From the NCBI GenBank assembly GCA_003342815.1, contig PTEX01000233.1, positions 620,001-684,000 on the forward strand: a DNA stretch of 64,000 bases, given 5' to 3'. The DNA is from Eudromia elegans (lineage: Eukaryota > Chordata > Aves > Tinamiformes > Tinamidae). Both the position numbers and the translations under genes were made by a program. The notes below the pieces were generated by a model. The model did not search any database. It was not told the origin of the DNA and saw nothing but the letters and a program-made list of their open reading frames with translations. Below, in pieces: positions 36,237-47,549 of this stretch (within the stretch, counting starts at the first letter, position 1; the number at the start of each line of letters is the position of its first letter).

Positions 36237-36285
36237 TATCACAGAGATACCAGCACTGATGCCATGTGCTGGTATCTCTCTGATA
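36237..36285. other. Near-perfect 49-nt hairpin
   Basis: A 14-bp perfect inverted repeat (36243-36256 with 36266-36279) encloses a 9-nt loop. After one C-C mismatch the stem continues for five more pairs (36237-36241 with 36281-36285). In total 19 pairs and one mismatch. The core arm is AGAGATACCAGCAC. It resembles a small RNA stem-loop but is shorter than a usual microRNA precursor. Transcription and strand are unknown. Confidence 0.6.
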
Positions 36286-37509
36286 TGCTTTGGGGAATTG
36301 GCTCAGACTGCCCTGTTTTAGTTTGCTACTGAGCCTTCTATTAGGTTTTGACTGAAAGACTTTTGAAGGAGCCTGTTCATCCCTGGATACACAAGAGGAT
36401 ATCTGGGAATCGGAGAAAGCCTGGTCTCTCCATCTGGAGGCCTTGCTGCTCTCTGCTGGCCCCCATCCAGCAACCCATTCTTGTCTAGCAGTTTAACTCC
36501 AAGAACCACACTACCGTAAAAAGTTATTATGTTTGTGTTGGGTAGAGCAAAAGCTGCTTAGGGATTAATACTTTTTTGAAAATCTTTTTTACTTTATGAT
36601 TTGGGTGCAAAAAGGATTGTAAAGAATAGGTGTGCTCTGTAAAAACAAAAACCAAATTATAGAGAAGTGGAAGGTGGTGTTCTTCCATGTAACTAAAACT
36701 ATAAGACTTGTTCCCTTTCAAGTTTATCTAAGCAGTGTAAAGAAACAAAGCAAAAAATATTAGAAGTCAACAATATCTCACTGATAAAGGATTCACTCTT
36801 TCCGTGCTTGAAATGGATGTGGAAGAAATGATATCCTCCTAAATCAGGGTCATTATTGCATGTATTTTCTAAAACACAGTTGTTCAGGAGTTTCATATGT
36901 GGTCTGAAAATCATAAAACTTTACCAGATTTTTCTTTAGGTGACTGAAATGTACTCATAAATCTGCCTTACCTGATTGGATACTTAGTTCAAGTACTTTG
37001 ATCCATAGTCTTTTCACTGAAGCATGGTACTAATTAGATGTTATTTACCCACCTAGTTTTCAAACAAACAAAAGAAAAAGAACTCTTGATATTGTTGTTG
37101 GCAGAGTTTGGGCTAAACAAGATACTCTGTAATCAGGAAATTCTGCCTTTATTTGTGAAAATTTGCTCACTACAACAAGTCTAAAGAAAAGATGGAGATA
37201 GGAATTTTTTAAGATCCTTTCATATTTCAAATGATGAGATAAAACATATCAAAATAAATTTCATTTTCTAAGTGTGTTTTACAATAATTCAATAAATAGC
37301 ATTAATAACATACATAAACAATTTTTATATTTCAATGTGATGAGCTACTTTCTGGTTTTGTAATTAGTAGTCATTATGGTGAACTGCAGTGATATCAGTC
37401 AAATGTTTGTATCCATGGTCATAAAAGTAAGCTGTGGAATAGCTTTTATGGTATCAGATACCACTAGCCAGAGTGACTATTTTAGATGTTCTAGCAGCTG
37501 AACCTTTTG

Positions 37510-37528
37510 AATATATATATATATATAT
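37510..37528. repeat. (AT)n microsatellite
   Basis: Nine to ten AT units. Confidence 0.9.
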
Positions 37529-38877
37529 GTGTTCATTTATTCTATTGAAATTCTATTCAAAGTTCACCAAACACATCATAGAAACAAAACCAGTTATGAT
37601 TTCTTCCCTGAGGAAGTGGTCTTATTTCACTTAATTTTAAGCTTTTAGTTAGGCAGCTGTGAGGCTGTTGACTTGCCCTGTAATGGTGGGTGTCTTGTGT
37701 CTCAGCTCTTGTGTACAGGTGACTGTCTCCAGCCATTATAGATGAAGACATCTAATAGGAGTTAACTCCTAACTGAAGTTTGGTAAGATGAATCTGGACC
37801 TTGTCTTCCACAGTTGGGATTGTCAGTGTTGTGACAGTGCTGTGCAGGATCAGGCCAGCAGCTTTACCCTATGTGAAGTCAATGGAGCTCCATATGGTTA
37901 TAACAGTTTGCCTACAGGCTGTCTGTTTAAAACTGGGGCCTGAATGTTATCCCATCTCAGATCAGTGGGGCTCTGTGCTGGTTCATTAGCTCACAATGTG
38001 CTGCCAATTTGAGGATTGGGGTTTTAATTGGAACTTATTTACAAGCTAAATTGCTGTTAGAGCTATTATGATTGCTATTTTTGTAGTGTTTGGGAGAATG
38101 TTATGGAGAATGGGAGAATGAATAGAGAAGATCTAGAGATGCGAATGTAATAAAAAGAGAGAACTTGTGGAGAAAACTCAGTCCTTTCTACTCCTATGAC
38201 AGTTCTACCCATATATCCATCCCATCATCTTTCCGTACTTCTCCTTTTTGTTATCTGAGAAAGCAGAGCAAAAAAAATTCCATTTTTTGTAACAAAAAAA
38301 ATGCTGCTACAAACAATAAAAACAGATCTTGCAATTCAAGCTACAGCAATTGGTTTTTTTTGTACTTGGTGAACAAAGTCACCAACTCAGTTTAATTCTT
38401 TTTGATTCAAGAAGTTCAACATTGCCACTTTAAGTAGTCTACAAACATCAGCTATATTCAAACCACTCATTAAAGTAATTTCCATCAAGGAGTTCCCTGT
38501 GATTAGCTATGTATCATCAATCAAGTGCTGTCAGCCTGAGTCAGCTTCAGCCACTATGCTGACTCATGCTACCGATGCTATGTGGAGTGATACTATCAGA
38601 AGGATGTGTTGGGAAAGCTAAGGGGCTGCCTCTTAGAAACCTTTCAGTCCTGACAAAAGAAAGGGACTTCAATGCGTGTGTTAATGTGACAACAACCTAC
38701 TCAGTGCACTAAAGATTTTTCAGGACTTCTTTGACTTGAGCAGAAACATCAATTATGGGGCCAAAAAGAATAGGGAAATAGGTGAACTGTTTCTTACACC
38801 TGGCAGGGAAAATTCACCTGAAAGAGGTAGGATTCCTCCATTTGTGCATTTTAGGTAGAGTGAGTGTGGAATTCAAA

Positions 38878-38945
38878 AAAAGGAACGGGAAGGGAAGGGA
38901 AGGGAAGGGAAGGCAGGAAAAGGGAGGGGAGGGGAGGGGAGAAAA
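38878..38945. repeat. (GGGAA)n / (GGGGA)n purine repeat
   Basis: Pentanucleotide purine units, five copies of GGGAA followed by a GGGGA-type run. The long open frames on both strands here are consequences of the repeat. Confidence 0.93.
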
Positions 38946-39229
38946 AGAAAGTAATGGCTACCTGGTTACCACAGAACTTGGATGTGACCACAAGAAAAAC
39001 ACTCTTTATGTGTATGTTTGCTTGATTTCTCATTGTGACTCATATTTTTGGCTGCAATGACTCACCTTGCAGAGAGAACAGCTTTTTCTTCTCCTCCTGC
39101 TCATATCATAGATACCCTCTCCTCCTTCTTTTCCAAATAGGTTAAGAGGAGGAAAGAAAGGGCAATTTGGGATTGGATTGGGTGTCCTCAGGGTAAGCGT
39201 GTTGAATTTGTCCTTTACTTTGTTTACAG

Positions 39230-39348
39230 GAGCTTCCATTCCCGTCTGGTTATATGAAAGACAAATTGGATCACTGCAGCTTTCACAAAAAGAATCTTTA
39301 TTTCAGATTACTTGTGTTCCAGAGCATGATTTTGTGCAGCTTCTTCAG
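39230..39348 (+). other. Candidate internal exon of an unidentified gene (119 nt)
   Basis: The left edge is a good acceptor (pyrimidine-rich 'tcctttactttgtttacag'). The right edge is a consensus donor (CAG/gtacaat). The frame between them is fully open and reads ASIPVWLYERQIGSLQLSQK, then ESLFQITCVPEHDFVQLLQ, with a balanced composition unlike the neighbouring chance frames. The exon would be phase 1 at its start and phase 0 at its end. I do not recognise the protein. No further exons were identified nearby, so it could belong to a gene with large introns, to a pseudogene, or be a coincidence. Confidence 0.35.
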
Positions 39349-41814
39349 GTACAATTCTTCCAGCAGTAAACACATATTAACATATGCATGATAATAACAG
39401 CAACAACAATGTTATTATTTTAATAAAAAAAGTTTTATTTTATTATTATTGAATAATAATTATCATTAAAATAATATTATTTAATATAACAGTATTGTTT
39501 AAATAATTAAACAGCAGCAACAGACAAACTAAAAAAGTTTAGCATCATTGATGCAAAGCACGAGAAGCTTGTTGGAGAGCACCAAAAGATAATAGAAAAT
39601 AAGTGTTCTGTTGATTCCTTCATCTGTGCTGCACACACTTTTTTAGTTAGGCTGGGATAGTCTCCTGTGCCTTGGTTGTTCTGGCTTTCTGATTTTCTAA
39701 CCAGATTAGTGCAGCCTATGATGAGCTTTAATCAATACCAAGCAGCTGCCCTCCCTAAAGAACTGTTTATCAGGTGGGGATAATGGGATCATAATGCTCT
39801 GTGTGCATGCCTTTCCTTAATGCAGGAGGATGAAGGAAGGAAGGTGGCAGGAAAGTCAATTTTTCTGTTGTTATGCCTCCTATTACTACATCCTTCTGGA
39901 TAAATCCTCTGAAGAAAGGGCCATTCTCCATCTCCTTTACATTGTCACAACAGCTCCTGGGAGATGATTCAAGAATCTGTCCTTGTATTTAGGACTGTAT
40001 TTATGATTTTGTAGAGCTAGTTAATAAGCTAGGCATCGTTCCCTTCAAAATTGCAAACAGAGGCCAAGTTAATTAAGTGCTATGAGGCAACTAGCCAAGG
40101 GTGGAGAGTTCTGCTGAACTTAATATGATGAATTGGATTAGGAATACTGGCAAATTTGACAACATCATTCACTCCTTTCTACCTACTCAAACAGAATATT
40201 TGAGGACTTATTTCCAAATAGTTCCAGTGACTAAAGTTAGGCACGCAGGAACATTTTAGGAGCTTCTTCCAACAATCTATATGTTTTTGAACAGTTCTAT
40301 ATTGATTTCTGCATGCTTTTGTTATGTTCCTATGTTTTGAAACAGATCTGTGTGTGCTGTTTGACTACATTTGACAGATGTACTATGTCCAGCTAACTTA
40401 GTTAACTACTTCATTTATTTTATTGATCCAAATGTATAAAGCCTCTAGTTTACAACTGTCAGTTCTTTCCAAGATGGTTGCTTCTATATGTTCCTTTGAA
40501 GCATGAAGTTGAAACTCTAATTATTATTTAACATCTTTTTCTTAACATGTTTTTAATTTGAACAATTTATAATTTTCATGTTAAATGTTTTACCAATTAA
40601 CAATAAAGTAACAATTATTAATATCCGTAATTAGATGCTTCATAGTTATTTCTGACAGCAGCAATACTGTATACACACAGGAGCCAATTAGCAAGACACT
40701 TAAAATACTCGCTAAGGCAGATATTTTGCAATGGATACTGCAGGTTAAAGTAGATATATGAAATGTCTCCTGATTATTTAGCAATTGAGAAATAAATTAG
40801 CACATGTAAGATGGAAGATCTTCCCAAATTTTTATACAGGTGTTGTCATGCACAACTCAATTTCTGTATAGTGACATAGACCATTAAGTAGGCTGTGCCG
40901 TTCTACTGTTTAATGTCTAGATAATGTGTAAATACTTAATTTTCCAAAGCATCTTAACTTGACTTTTATGTGGTTGTCTTCATCTGGCCACTGAAAAATC
41001 TTTGTCAGTAAGGGCTTGCTCTCTCCTTGTTAATCTGTTTATGATATATATCTTCATTTGAAAGTTATATCAATGAAAATCAGGATTCTCTTCTACCTTT
41101 AATGCAAACACAGCTCTCATTTTACTGCTGTGTTGTTGTAAACCTAATGCAACTTCAGTGACTTCAGTGATCCTGTTTTCTCTTTCACTGACACTTAATT
41201 GATATGAGTGTCACAGTCAGATCACAATCATGGCCTTAGTCTGAGAGACTCTGTAAATTTAACTAAAATATGCCCCTGTGACTGCTTCATCTGTCTGGTT
41301 TGTCCCTTTGCTTCAAATTTGTCATTTTGATACCCATCTCTTTTCCAAGAATGTGATGCCTCTTGTTGAGCTTTCGCACTGATTTTCCTCTCTGTTAAGC
41401 TGCTGAAGGAATAAAGTTATTAGAAAATGTGGAAAAACGATGACTCCTCAAAATGATAATTTAGGCTCTCCATGCTAATTTATTTTCTCTGACTAATTAA
41501 CATTGCTTCCTGTTGTACTAACATGTGACTACATGTGGAAAAAGGGATTGGGTAGAGAAAATTAATGAATGATTCATAGAATCATAGAATCATAGAATGG
41601 CTAGGGTTGGAAGGGACCTGTAGAGGTCATCTAGTCCAACCCCCCTGCACACACAGGGTCGCCTAGAGCATGTGGCACAGGGTGGTGTCCAGGCGGGTTT
41701 TGAAGATCTCCAGAGAAGGAGACTCCACCACCTCTCTGGGCAGCCTGTTCCAGTGCTCTGTCACCCTCACCGTTAAGAAATTCTTCCTCAAGTTCCTGTG
41801 GAACTTTTGGTGCC

Positions 41815-42747
41815 TCAATTTGTGGCCGTTTCCCCTAGTTCTATCACTGGCCACCCCTGAGAAGAGGCCAGCCCCTCCTCCTCACTCCCTTTCTTGAGAT
41901 ATTTATATACATTGATCAGATCCCCTCTCAGTCTTCTCTTCTGCAGGCTGAAGAGGCCCAGCTCTCTCAGCCTTTCCTCATAGGGCAGATGTTCCAGACC
42001 CCTAATCATCTTTGTGGCCCTGCGCTGGACTCTCTCTAGCAACTCCACATCCCTCCTGCACTGGGGAGCCCAGAACTGCACACAGTACTCGAGGTGCGGC
42101 CTCATCAGGGCTGAGTAGAGGGGCAGAATCACCTCCCTCGACCTGCTGGAGACGCTCTGCTTAATGCACCCCAGGATCCCATTGGCCTTCTTGACCACGA
42201 GGGCACACTGCTGCCTCATGGTCAACTTGTCGTCCACCATGACGCCCAGGTCCCTCTCTGCGGGGCTGCTCTCCAGGAGGTCGGTCCCCAGCCTGTAGGC
42301 ATGTCTAGGGTTATTCCTCCCCAGGTGCAGGACCCTGCACTTGCCCTTGTTGAACTTCATGAGGTTACTCGCCGCCCAGCTGTCCAGTCTGTCCAGGTCC
42401 CTCTGGATGGAAGCGCAGCCCTCAGGGCTGTCAGCTATTCCTCCCAGCTTAGTATCATCAGCAAAGTTGCTGAGGGAGCACTCCATCCCTTCATCTAGGT
42501 CGTTAATGAATAAATTGAACAGGACCGGACCAAGGACTGACCCCTGGGGGACACCACTATCCACAGGCCTCCAGCTGGACTCGGCACTGCTGATTACTAC
42601 TCTCTGGGCCCTGTCATTTAGCCAGTTCCTAATCCACCTCACTGTCCACTCATCTAACCCACTCTTCTGGAGCTTGCCCAGGAGGATGCCATGAGGGACG
42701 GTGTCAAAAGCCTTACTGAAGTCCAGTGAAGTCCTCACTGCCTTCAT
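41815..42747 (-). pseudogene. CR1 ORF2 reverse transcriptase, C-terminal two thirds
   Basis: A 310-codon minus frame. In order: [13 protein letters not shown] (motif A with its catalytic aspartate, residues about 8-20), [20 protein letters not shown] (motif B, about 67-86), [11 protein letters not shown] (motif C with the aspartate pair, about 97-107), [19 protein letters not shown], the block [20 protein letters not shown], and [20 protein letters not shown]. The final part of ORF2 is in the next frame (41663-41854, ending LCHML), so a second frameshift lies near 41840. The RT would copy CR1 RNA at the target site. All key RT residues are present, but the missing N-terminus and frame breaks make it inactive. 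The ATG at the start is incidental. Confidence 0.93.
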
Positions 42748-43072
42748 CTATCCACCTAGTCACCCCATCATAGAAGGCTATCAGGTTAGACAAGCATGAT
42801 CTCCCCTTGGTGAACCCATGCTGGCTACTCCTGAGCACCTTCTTCTCCTTCATGTGCCTGGAAACAGCAGTCAGGATGACCTGCTCCATCACCTTCCTAG
42901 GGACAGAGGTCAGGCTCACCGGCCTGTAGTTGCCCGGCTCCTCCTTCTTGCCTTTTTTGAAGACCGGGGTGACATTGGCTTTCCTCCAGTCCTCCGGCAC
43001 CTCCCCCGTTCTCCAGGACCTTTCAAAGATGATGGAGAGCAGCTCGGCTACGACATCCGCCAGCTCGCGCAA
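42713..43072 (-). pseudogene. CR1 ORF2 RT N-terminal part
   Basis: A 119-codon minus frame with [40 protein letters not shown] (RT motifs 1-2 region) and [20 protein letters not shown]. It runs into [11 protein letters not shown] and then leaves the frame of the next segment. Bases are missing around 42725-42760, where other copies encode a longer link before LDFSKAFD. The 5' truncation of the element cuts off everything upstream. Confidence 0.92.
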
Positions 43073-43420
43073 CTACTATTGTTTTACCTGGATGATAGGT
43101 GTGAATTTCATGCATGCCATTACTTATTGTTTGAGACAGTCAGAAGAATAAACTGAAGAGAGAACTGACAAAACATGACAGTACATGACAGTACAGGAGT
43201 GCATATGCGTTCGCTAGCATATGATAAAATTTCTCCATGTGTCAATTTGTACATGAACATATGCAGTGCATGTAAAATAAAGGCATATATAATGTTAAGT
43301 ATTGTATGAATACTTCCTCTTATGCAATAATAGTCACAAGCAATGGTACCATTTGTATATTTTGTTTTTAACACTTCTTAATAATAAAAGAAGGTAATGA
43401 TCTGCTGAAAAATATATTTT
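43073..43420. other. Spacer between two CR1 copies
   Basis: About 350 bases of AT-rich sequence without recognisable repeat or gene. It separates two minus-strand CR1 insertions. Confidence 0.6.
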
Positions 43421-43487
43421 CACAGAATCACAGAATCTTTAGGGTTAGAAGGGACCTCTAGAAATCATCTAGTCCAACCCCTCCTGC

Positions 43488-43859
43488 TCAAGCAGGGACA
43501 CCTAGAACACATGGCACAGGGTGGCATCCAGGTGGGTTTGGAAGATCTCCAGAGAAGAAGACTCCACAACCTCCCTGGGAAGCCTCTTCCAGGGCTCCGT
43601 CACCCTCACAGGACAGAATTTCTTTCTCAACTGCAGATGAAACTTCCTTATGCTTCAGTTTAAAACGATTGCCCCTTATGCTATCACCAGCCACTACGGA
43701 GAACAGTTTATCCCCCTCCTCCCTACAATCATACCTCAGGAATATGTACACATAGATTAGATCCCCTCTCATCTTTCTCTGCTCTAATTTAAACAAGCCC
43801 AGCTTGTTTAACATCTCCTCATACAATAGGTGCTCCAACCCCTTAATTGTCTTTGTCAC
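43488..43859 (-). pseudogene. CR1 ORF2 C-terminal segment
   Basis: A 123-codon minus frame starting [20 protein letters not shown] and continuing with MRGDLIYVYIFLR. It loses the normal terminal sequence after GNRFKLKHKEV through a frameshift. This is the region after RT, whose exact role in CR1 is not established. Confidence 0.82.
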
Positions 43860-44496
43860 TCGTCTCTGAACCGTCTCGAGAAGCTACATGTCTCTCATGT
43901 ATTGGGGAGCCCGGAACTGCACCCAATACTCCAGGTATATACACTAGGGCTGAGGAGAGGGGAAGGATCTCCTCCCTTGCCCTGCTAGTAACACTCCTCC
44001 TGATGCAGACCAGGATTCCATTGGCCTTCTTGGTCACGAGGGCACGTTGCTCACTCATGGCTAACTTGTTATCAACCAGGACTCCCAAGTCCCTCTCCGT
44101 GGAGCTGCTTTCTTGCAGGTAGGCACCTAATCTGTCCTGGTGCCTGGGGTTATTCTTCCCCAGGTGCAGGACTCTGTACTTGTCCTTGTTGAACCTCATG
44201 AGGCTCCTCTCTACCCAACTTTCCAACCTGTTCAAGTCCCTCTGGATGGCAACGCAGCCCTCTGGAGTGNTGGGCACTCCACCCAGTTTGGTGTCATCAG
44301 AAAACTTGCTCAGAGTGCGCTCTGTGCCCTCGTCCAAGTCATTGATGAACACACTGAACAGCACTGGGCCCAGCACTGATCCTTGGAGGACACCATTGGC
44401 CACAGACCTCCAGCTAGACTCAACTCCATTTATCATGACCCTCTGAGCTCTGCCATCCAGCCAGTCCTTGATCCACTTCACTGTCCTCATGTCCAA
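43843..44496 (-). pseudogene. CR1 reverse transcriptase core with altered motifs
   Basis: A 217-codon minus frame: [20 protein letters not shown], motif B as [14 protein letters not shown] (the usual GVPQG proline is leucine) and motif C as [11 protein letters not shown] (usual FADD). It continues with [13 protein letters not shown] sequence and [20 protein letters not shown]. One codon is unknown because of an N. The frame loses register near 43890, after [14 protein letters not shown]. These substitutions and the broken ends mean the copy is inactive. Confidence 0.9.
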
Positions 44497-44607
44497 ACCA
44501 TACTTTTGAAGCTTTCCTATAAGGATATTACGGGAGACTGTGCCCTGTTATGGGAGACTGTGTCGTTGACTTGCTGAAGTCAAGGTAGACGACATTCACA
44601 GCTTTCC

Positions 44608-44686
44608 CATCATCCATCCATCCATCCATCCATCCATCCATCCACCCATCCATCCATCCATCCAACCATCCACGCACCCATCCATC
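44608..44686. repeat. (TCCA)n minisatellite inside CR1
   Basis: About 18 TCCA units, with interruptions, at the point where other copies in this window have a short 'ccatccatccag'-type seed (11020-11035 and 2300-2320). It encodes the tryptophan/aspartate/glycine-rich repeat seen in the minus frame 44610-44987. Confidence 0.93.
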
Positions 44687-44987
44687 TGGTCACTCCATTG
44701 TAGAAGGCTATCAGGTTTGTCAAGCGTGATTTCTCTTTGGGGAATCCGTGCTGACTAATCCTGATAACCTTATCCTCCTTGATATGCCTAGAGAGGGTCT
44801 CTAGGACGAGCTGCTCCATCACCTTTCCAGGGACAGAAGTGAGGCTGACGGGAGTGATGTTAGCTCTCTTCCAGAACTCCAGCACCTCCCCCACTCTCCA
44901 CAACCTCTCCAAGAAAATGGAGAGATACTCAGCAATAACCCCTGCCATTTCCCTTAGCACTTTCGGGTGCATCCCATTTGGATTCAT
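44610..44987 (-). pseudogene. CR1 RT N-terminal segment interrupted by the minisatellite
   Basis: A minus frame with [40 protein letters not shown] and [20 protein letters not shown]. It then enters the repeat-encoded [16 protein letters not shown] tail. The 'KYRPVS'-type core of motif 1-2 has lost several codons around 44850. Confidence 0.85.
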
Positions 44988-45835
44988 AGATTTATGGGGG
45001 TCCAGTTTACATAAATAGTCCCTAATTCAATCCTACTCAACAACTGGAAAGTCCTCATCTCTTTCTGTTTTAGTAACTCTGCCTTCTCTGCATCCTCCAT
45101 CACCAATGCACCCTCCCCATTCAGCAGCATACTAACATTTTCCCTGGTCTTCCTCTTGCTGCTGATGTATTTGTAGAAGCCCTTCCTGTTATCCCTGATG
45201 TCTCTCACTAATTCTAAGTCCAAGCAGGCTTTGGCCGTCCTTGTTGCATCCCTGCACTGTCTTACAACATTCCTATATTTTTCACATGTGGCCTGGCCCT
45301 TCTTGCACCTTATATATGCTCTCTTCTTCTCATTAATTTTGCCCAGCAGCTCCTTGCCCATCCATGTAGGTCTCCTGTCCCTCTTGCTCGACTTCTTTCT
45401 AGTAGGAATGCACCAATCCTGGGCTTGGAGAAAGTGATGTTTGACTATTAGCCAGCAATCCTGGACCTCATTTCCTTCCAGGACTCTGGTCCAGGGTATT
45501 TCTCCAAGGAGCTCCTTGAAGAGGTCAAGGTTGGCTCTCTTGAAGTCCAGGGACTTGAAGTCCAGAATCCTACTTCTTGCCCAGCTTCCTCCGTGCAGGA
45601 TCGTGAATTCCAACATCTCATGATCGTTGCAGCCAAGACTGCCCCCAACCCTCACATTTCCCACTAGACCATGTCTGTTGGTTAGCATCAGGTTTAGCAG
45701 CACTCCTGCCCTTGTTGGCTCTTCAACCACCTGCATCAGGAAGTTATCTGCAATGTTCTGCAGGAACCTCCTGGACTCTTTGCTCCCAGCTGTGTGATCA
45801 TCCCAGCAGACATCAGGGTGGTTAAAGTCACTCAC
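44984..45835 (-). pseudogene. CR1 endonuclease C-terminal half and linker
   Basis: A 283-codon minus frame. It starts at the endonuclease GDFN-type block (SDFNHPDVCWDDHTAGS), then FLMQVVEEPTRAGVLLNLML, then GSLGCNDHEMLEF. This last is the SDH-type block holding the catalytic histidine, with asparagine where serine is usual. The linker to RT follows (QDCWLIVKHHFLQAQDWCIP, KRAYIRCKKGQATCEKYRN, KGFYKYISSKRKTREN). The endonuclease nicks the target DNA. The initial methionine replaces a normal internal residue, and the N-terminal half lies upstream in other frames (45836-46215). This is the longest trace of that domain in the window. Confidence 0.92.
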
Positions 45836-47549
45836 AAGGACCAGGGCCTGTGACTGCGAGGCTTCTTGCAGCTGCCTCTAGAAGGCCACATCCACCTCCT
45901 CATCCTGGTCAGGAGGCCTGTAGTAAACTCTGACAACTGTGTCGCTCCTGTTGCCCTGCCCTTTAATCCTTACCCAGAGGTTCTAGACCTGTGCTCCATC
46001 CTTCACTATGCCGAGATCCATGCATTCCAGTTGCTTTCTCATGTAAAGAGCGACTCCACCACCTCACCTTCTTGGCCTGTCCATCCTGAAAAGCCTAAAG
46101 CCCTCCATGGCCACATCTCAGTCATGAGAGCTGTCCCACCACGTCTCAGTAATCACAATGAGATCGTGGCCCTGCAATTGCACAAGCATCTCCAATTCCT
46201 CTTGTTTATTCTCTGTAAGAGAAATTTTATCTTTTTCTGAGTCTCTGAAGTAAATTGGAAGTACATAGGCCCCTGGAATTTGACACTGAAGCTAGTTTCT
46301 GTGAATCTTTTTAGCAAGTTTTGAGTGAAGTGGCCTAAATAATTAAACCATAATATTCCCAGTGTGATTCATAATGCAAGAAGGTGATCAAAAGAAGTTT
46401 CTTAAATATTACATATTGTGAAATATTATTAGTAATTCTAGTAACTACAGCATGACTGTTAACATATTTTCATTAAATTAAGAGATTATTATGTGCATTA
46501 ACTCATCAATGTCTCAAAGTTATAGAAAAGATTTGTTACTACTTTAAGCAATTTCAGTGATACAAAGGAAATATCGCAGAATTACTAAGTATGATTGTTA
46601 TTTGTGCAGTCATCCAGACCAGTCTTTAGAAGCATCTGGGAACATTTTGGTAGTTTAGTCAATGTTTTCAAATGATATCTATGGATGGGTGAGCTTTGCT
46701 TTGGTAGAAAAACTAATCATTTTAGTATTGTATTCAGTGTTAGGCTGAAATACATTAATATCCTATCACTATTCTGACTTTCCTTTGCATAAATTTAGAT
46801 GAAGCATTTTTTGATGTGACCTTGAGAATTAATATTAAATACTGTTCCAGCAAACACTTTTAGCTCTTCTGTTTGTGTGCCTCAGTAAAGGTGTTAAATA
46901 GTCTATTAGAGAATATCTCCTTGAATAGTTTTATGCACTTTCAGTCCACTCACAGCAAGACCTGAAGATAATGACATCTAATTTTTCAGTTGTGTTTCTC
47001 GAGAGAATAAAGCCATCACAAAAGAAACAAAAGCCTCCAAACCACAAAACCACAAACAAGCAAGCAAACAAACAAAAATATTATGTGAAGCTATTGGCAC
47101 NAATATTAAAGCTTTGATGAAAGCATTAAGCATTCTCAGGAAATTAACCTACCTTGCAAATATTCTTACAAATAATTGTCTCACTGAGAAGGAGGATATG
47201 TTGGGGCCAGGAAGCTAAAAATGTATTCAAGCTTCTCTCCAATCCTATCTGAATGTAAGTCTCTCTCTTTTTCTTAGACCTGTTTTCTCTGCTGAATTAA
47301 CCTCAGAAAACTTTTATAGCACTTAAAATCTACAACACTCTCAAAGATATGAAATAGCCCACCCCATTTGTTTGGAACCCAACAGGCATTTCTGAAGGAG
47401 AGTCATAACCATTGAGTATACTGTTGATTTCAAAAGAAATGTGTTTGTTTCAGTATCAGGTAGGTGCCATACCAAACTGCAGCCATGTTTAGCAAACAGA
47501 TCAAAGGAATTTAAGATTCGAATGAGCAAAGTCAATTTTTGACTTTCTC

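Larger units (their letters stand above)
36290..41568. other. Non-coding sequence with one exon candidate and simple repeats
   Basis: 36290-36510 is moderately GC-rich with no recognised gene. 37730-37960 contains 'tgtgaagtcaatggagctcc' and may be an old interspersed repeat. 39370-39530 is very AT-rich with AATAATAAT words. 39600-40100 is mixed-composition unique sequence with no open frame, of the kind often seen in conserved non-coding elements. Conservation cannot be judged here. Confidence 0.45.
41572..43072 (-). mobile_element. CR1 LINE, minus strand, about 1.5 kb, best preserved RT in window
   Basis: The left end has three ATTCTATG-type units read backwards (41572-41599), then the 3' UTR antisense ('ggctagggttggaagggacc'). 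It continues through the C-terminal part, the RT and its upstream part to about 43072, where homology stops abruptly at the 5' truncation. It encodes a 310-codon and a 119-codon frame that overlap around 42713-42747. The single small lesion between them and the intact tail mark it as the youngest long copy here. A second copy in the same orientation starts about 350 bases to the right. Confidence 0.96.
43422..46215 (-). mobile_element. CR1 LINE, minus strand, about 2.8 kb, reaching the endonuclease
   Basis: It begins with the antisense 3' end ('cacagaatcacagaatcttt', then 'agaagggacctctag') and extends past RT into the endonuclease-RT linker and the endonuclease C-terminal half. The last recognised part is near 46215 ('ctcttgtttattctctg'). 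Only ORF1, the 5' UTR and the endonuclease N-terminus are missing. It shares the 'ttgctcactcatggctaac' variant with the copy at 9905-11097. The RT has several damaging changes. A TCCA minisatellite (44608-44686) has grown inside the RT region. A single N lies at 44270. Confidence 0.95.

Noticed and set aside
36318..36509. 63-codon minus frame in a GC-richer patch
   Set aside because: No family resemblance and no splice signals at its ends.
42341..42694. 117-codon plus frame across the CR1 RT
   Set aside because: It is the shadow of the minus-strand RT frame, which carries the recognisable motifs.
44608..44686. Regular short repeats considered as a CRISPR-like array
   Set aside because: Four-base unit without spacers, located inside a CR1 element in a vertebrate genome.
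45866..46240. 124-codon plus frame at the right end of a CR1
   Set aside because: It is antisense to the CR1 endonuclease region; no independent family was recognised.
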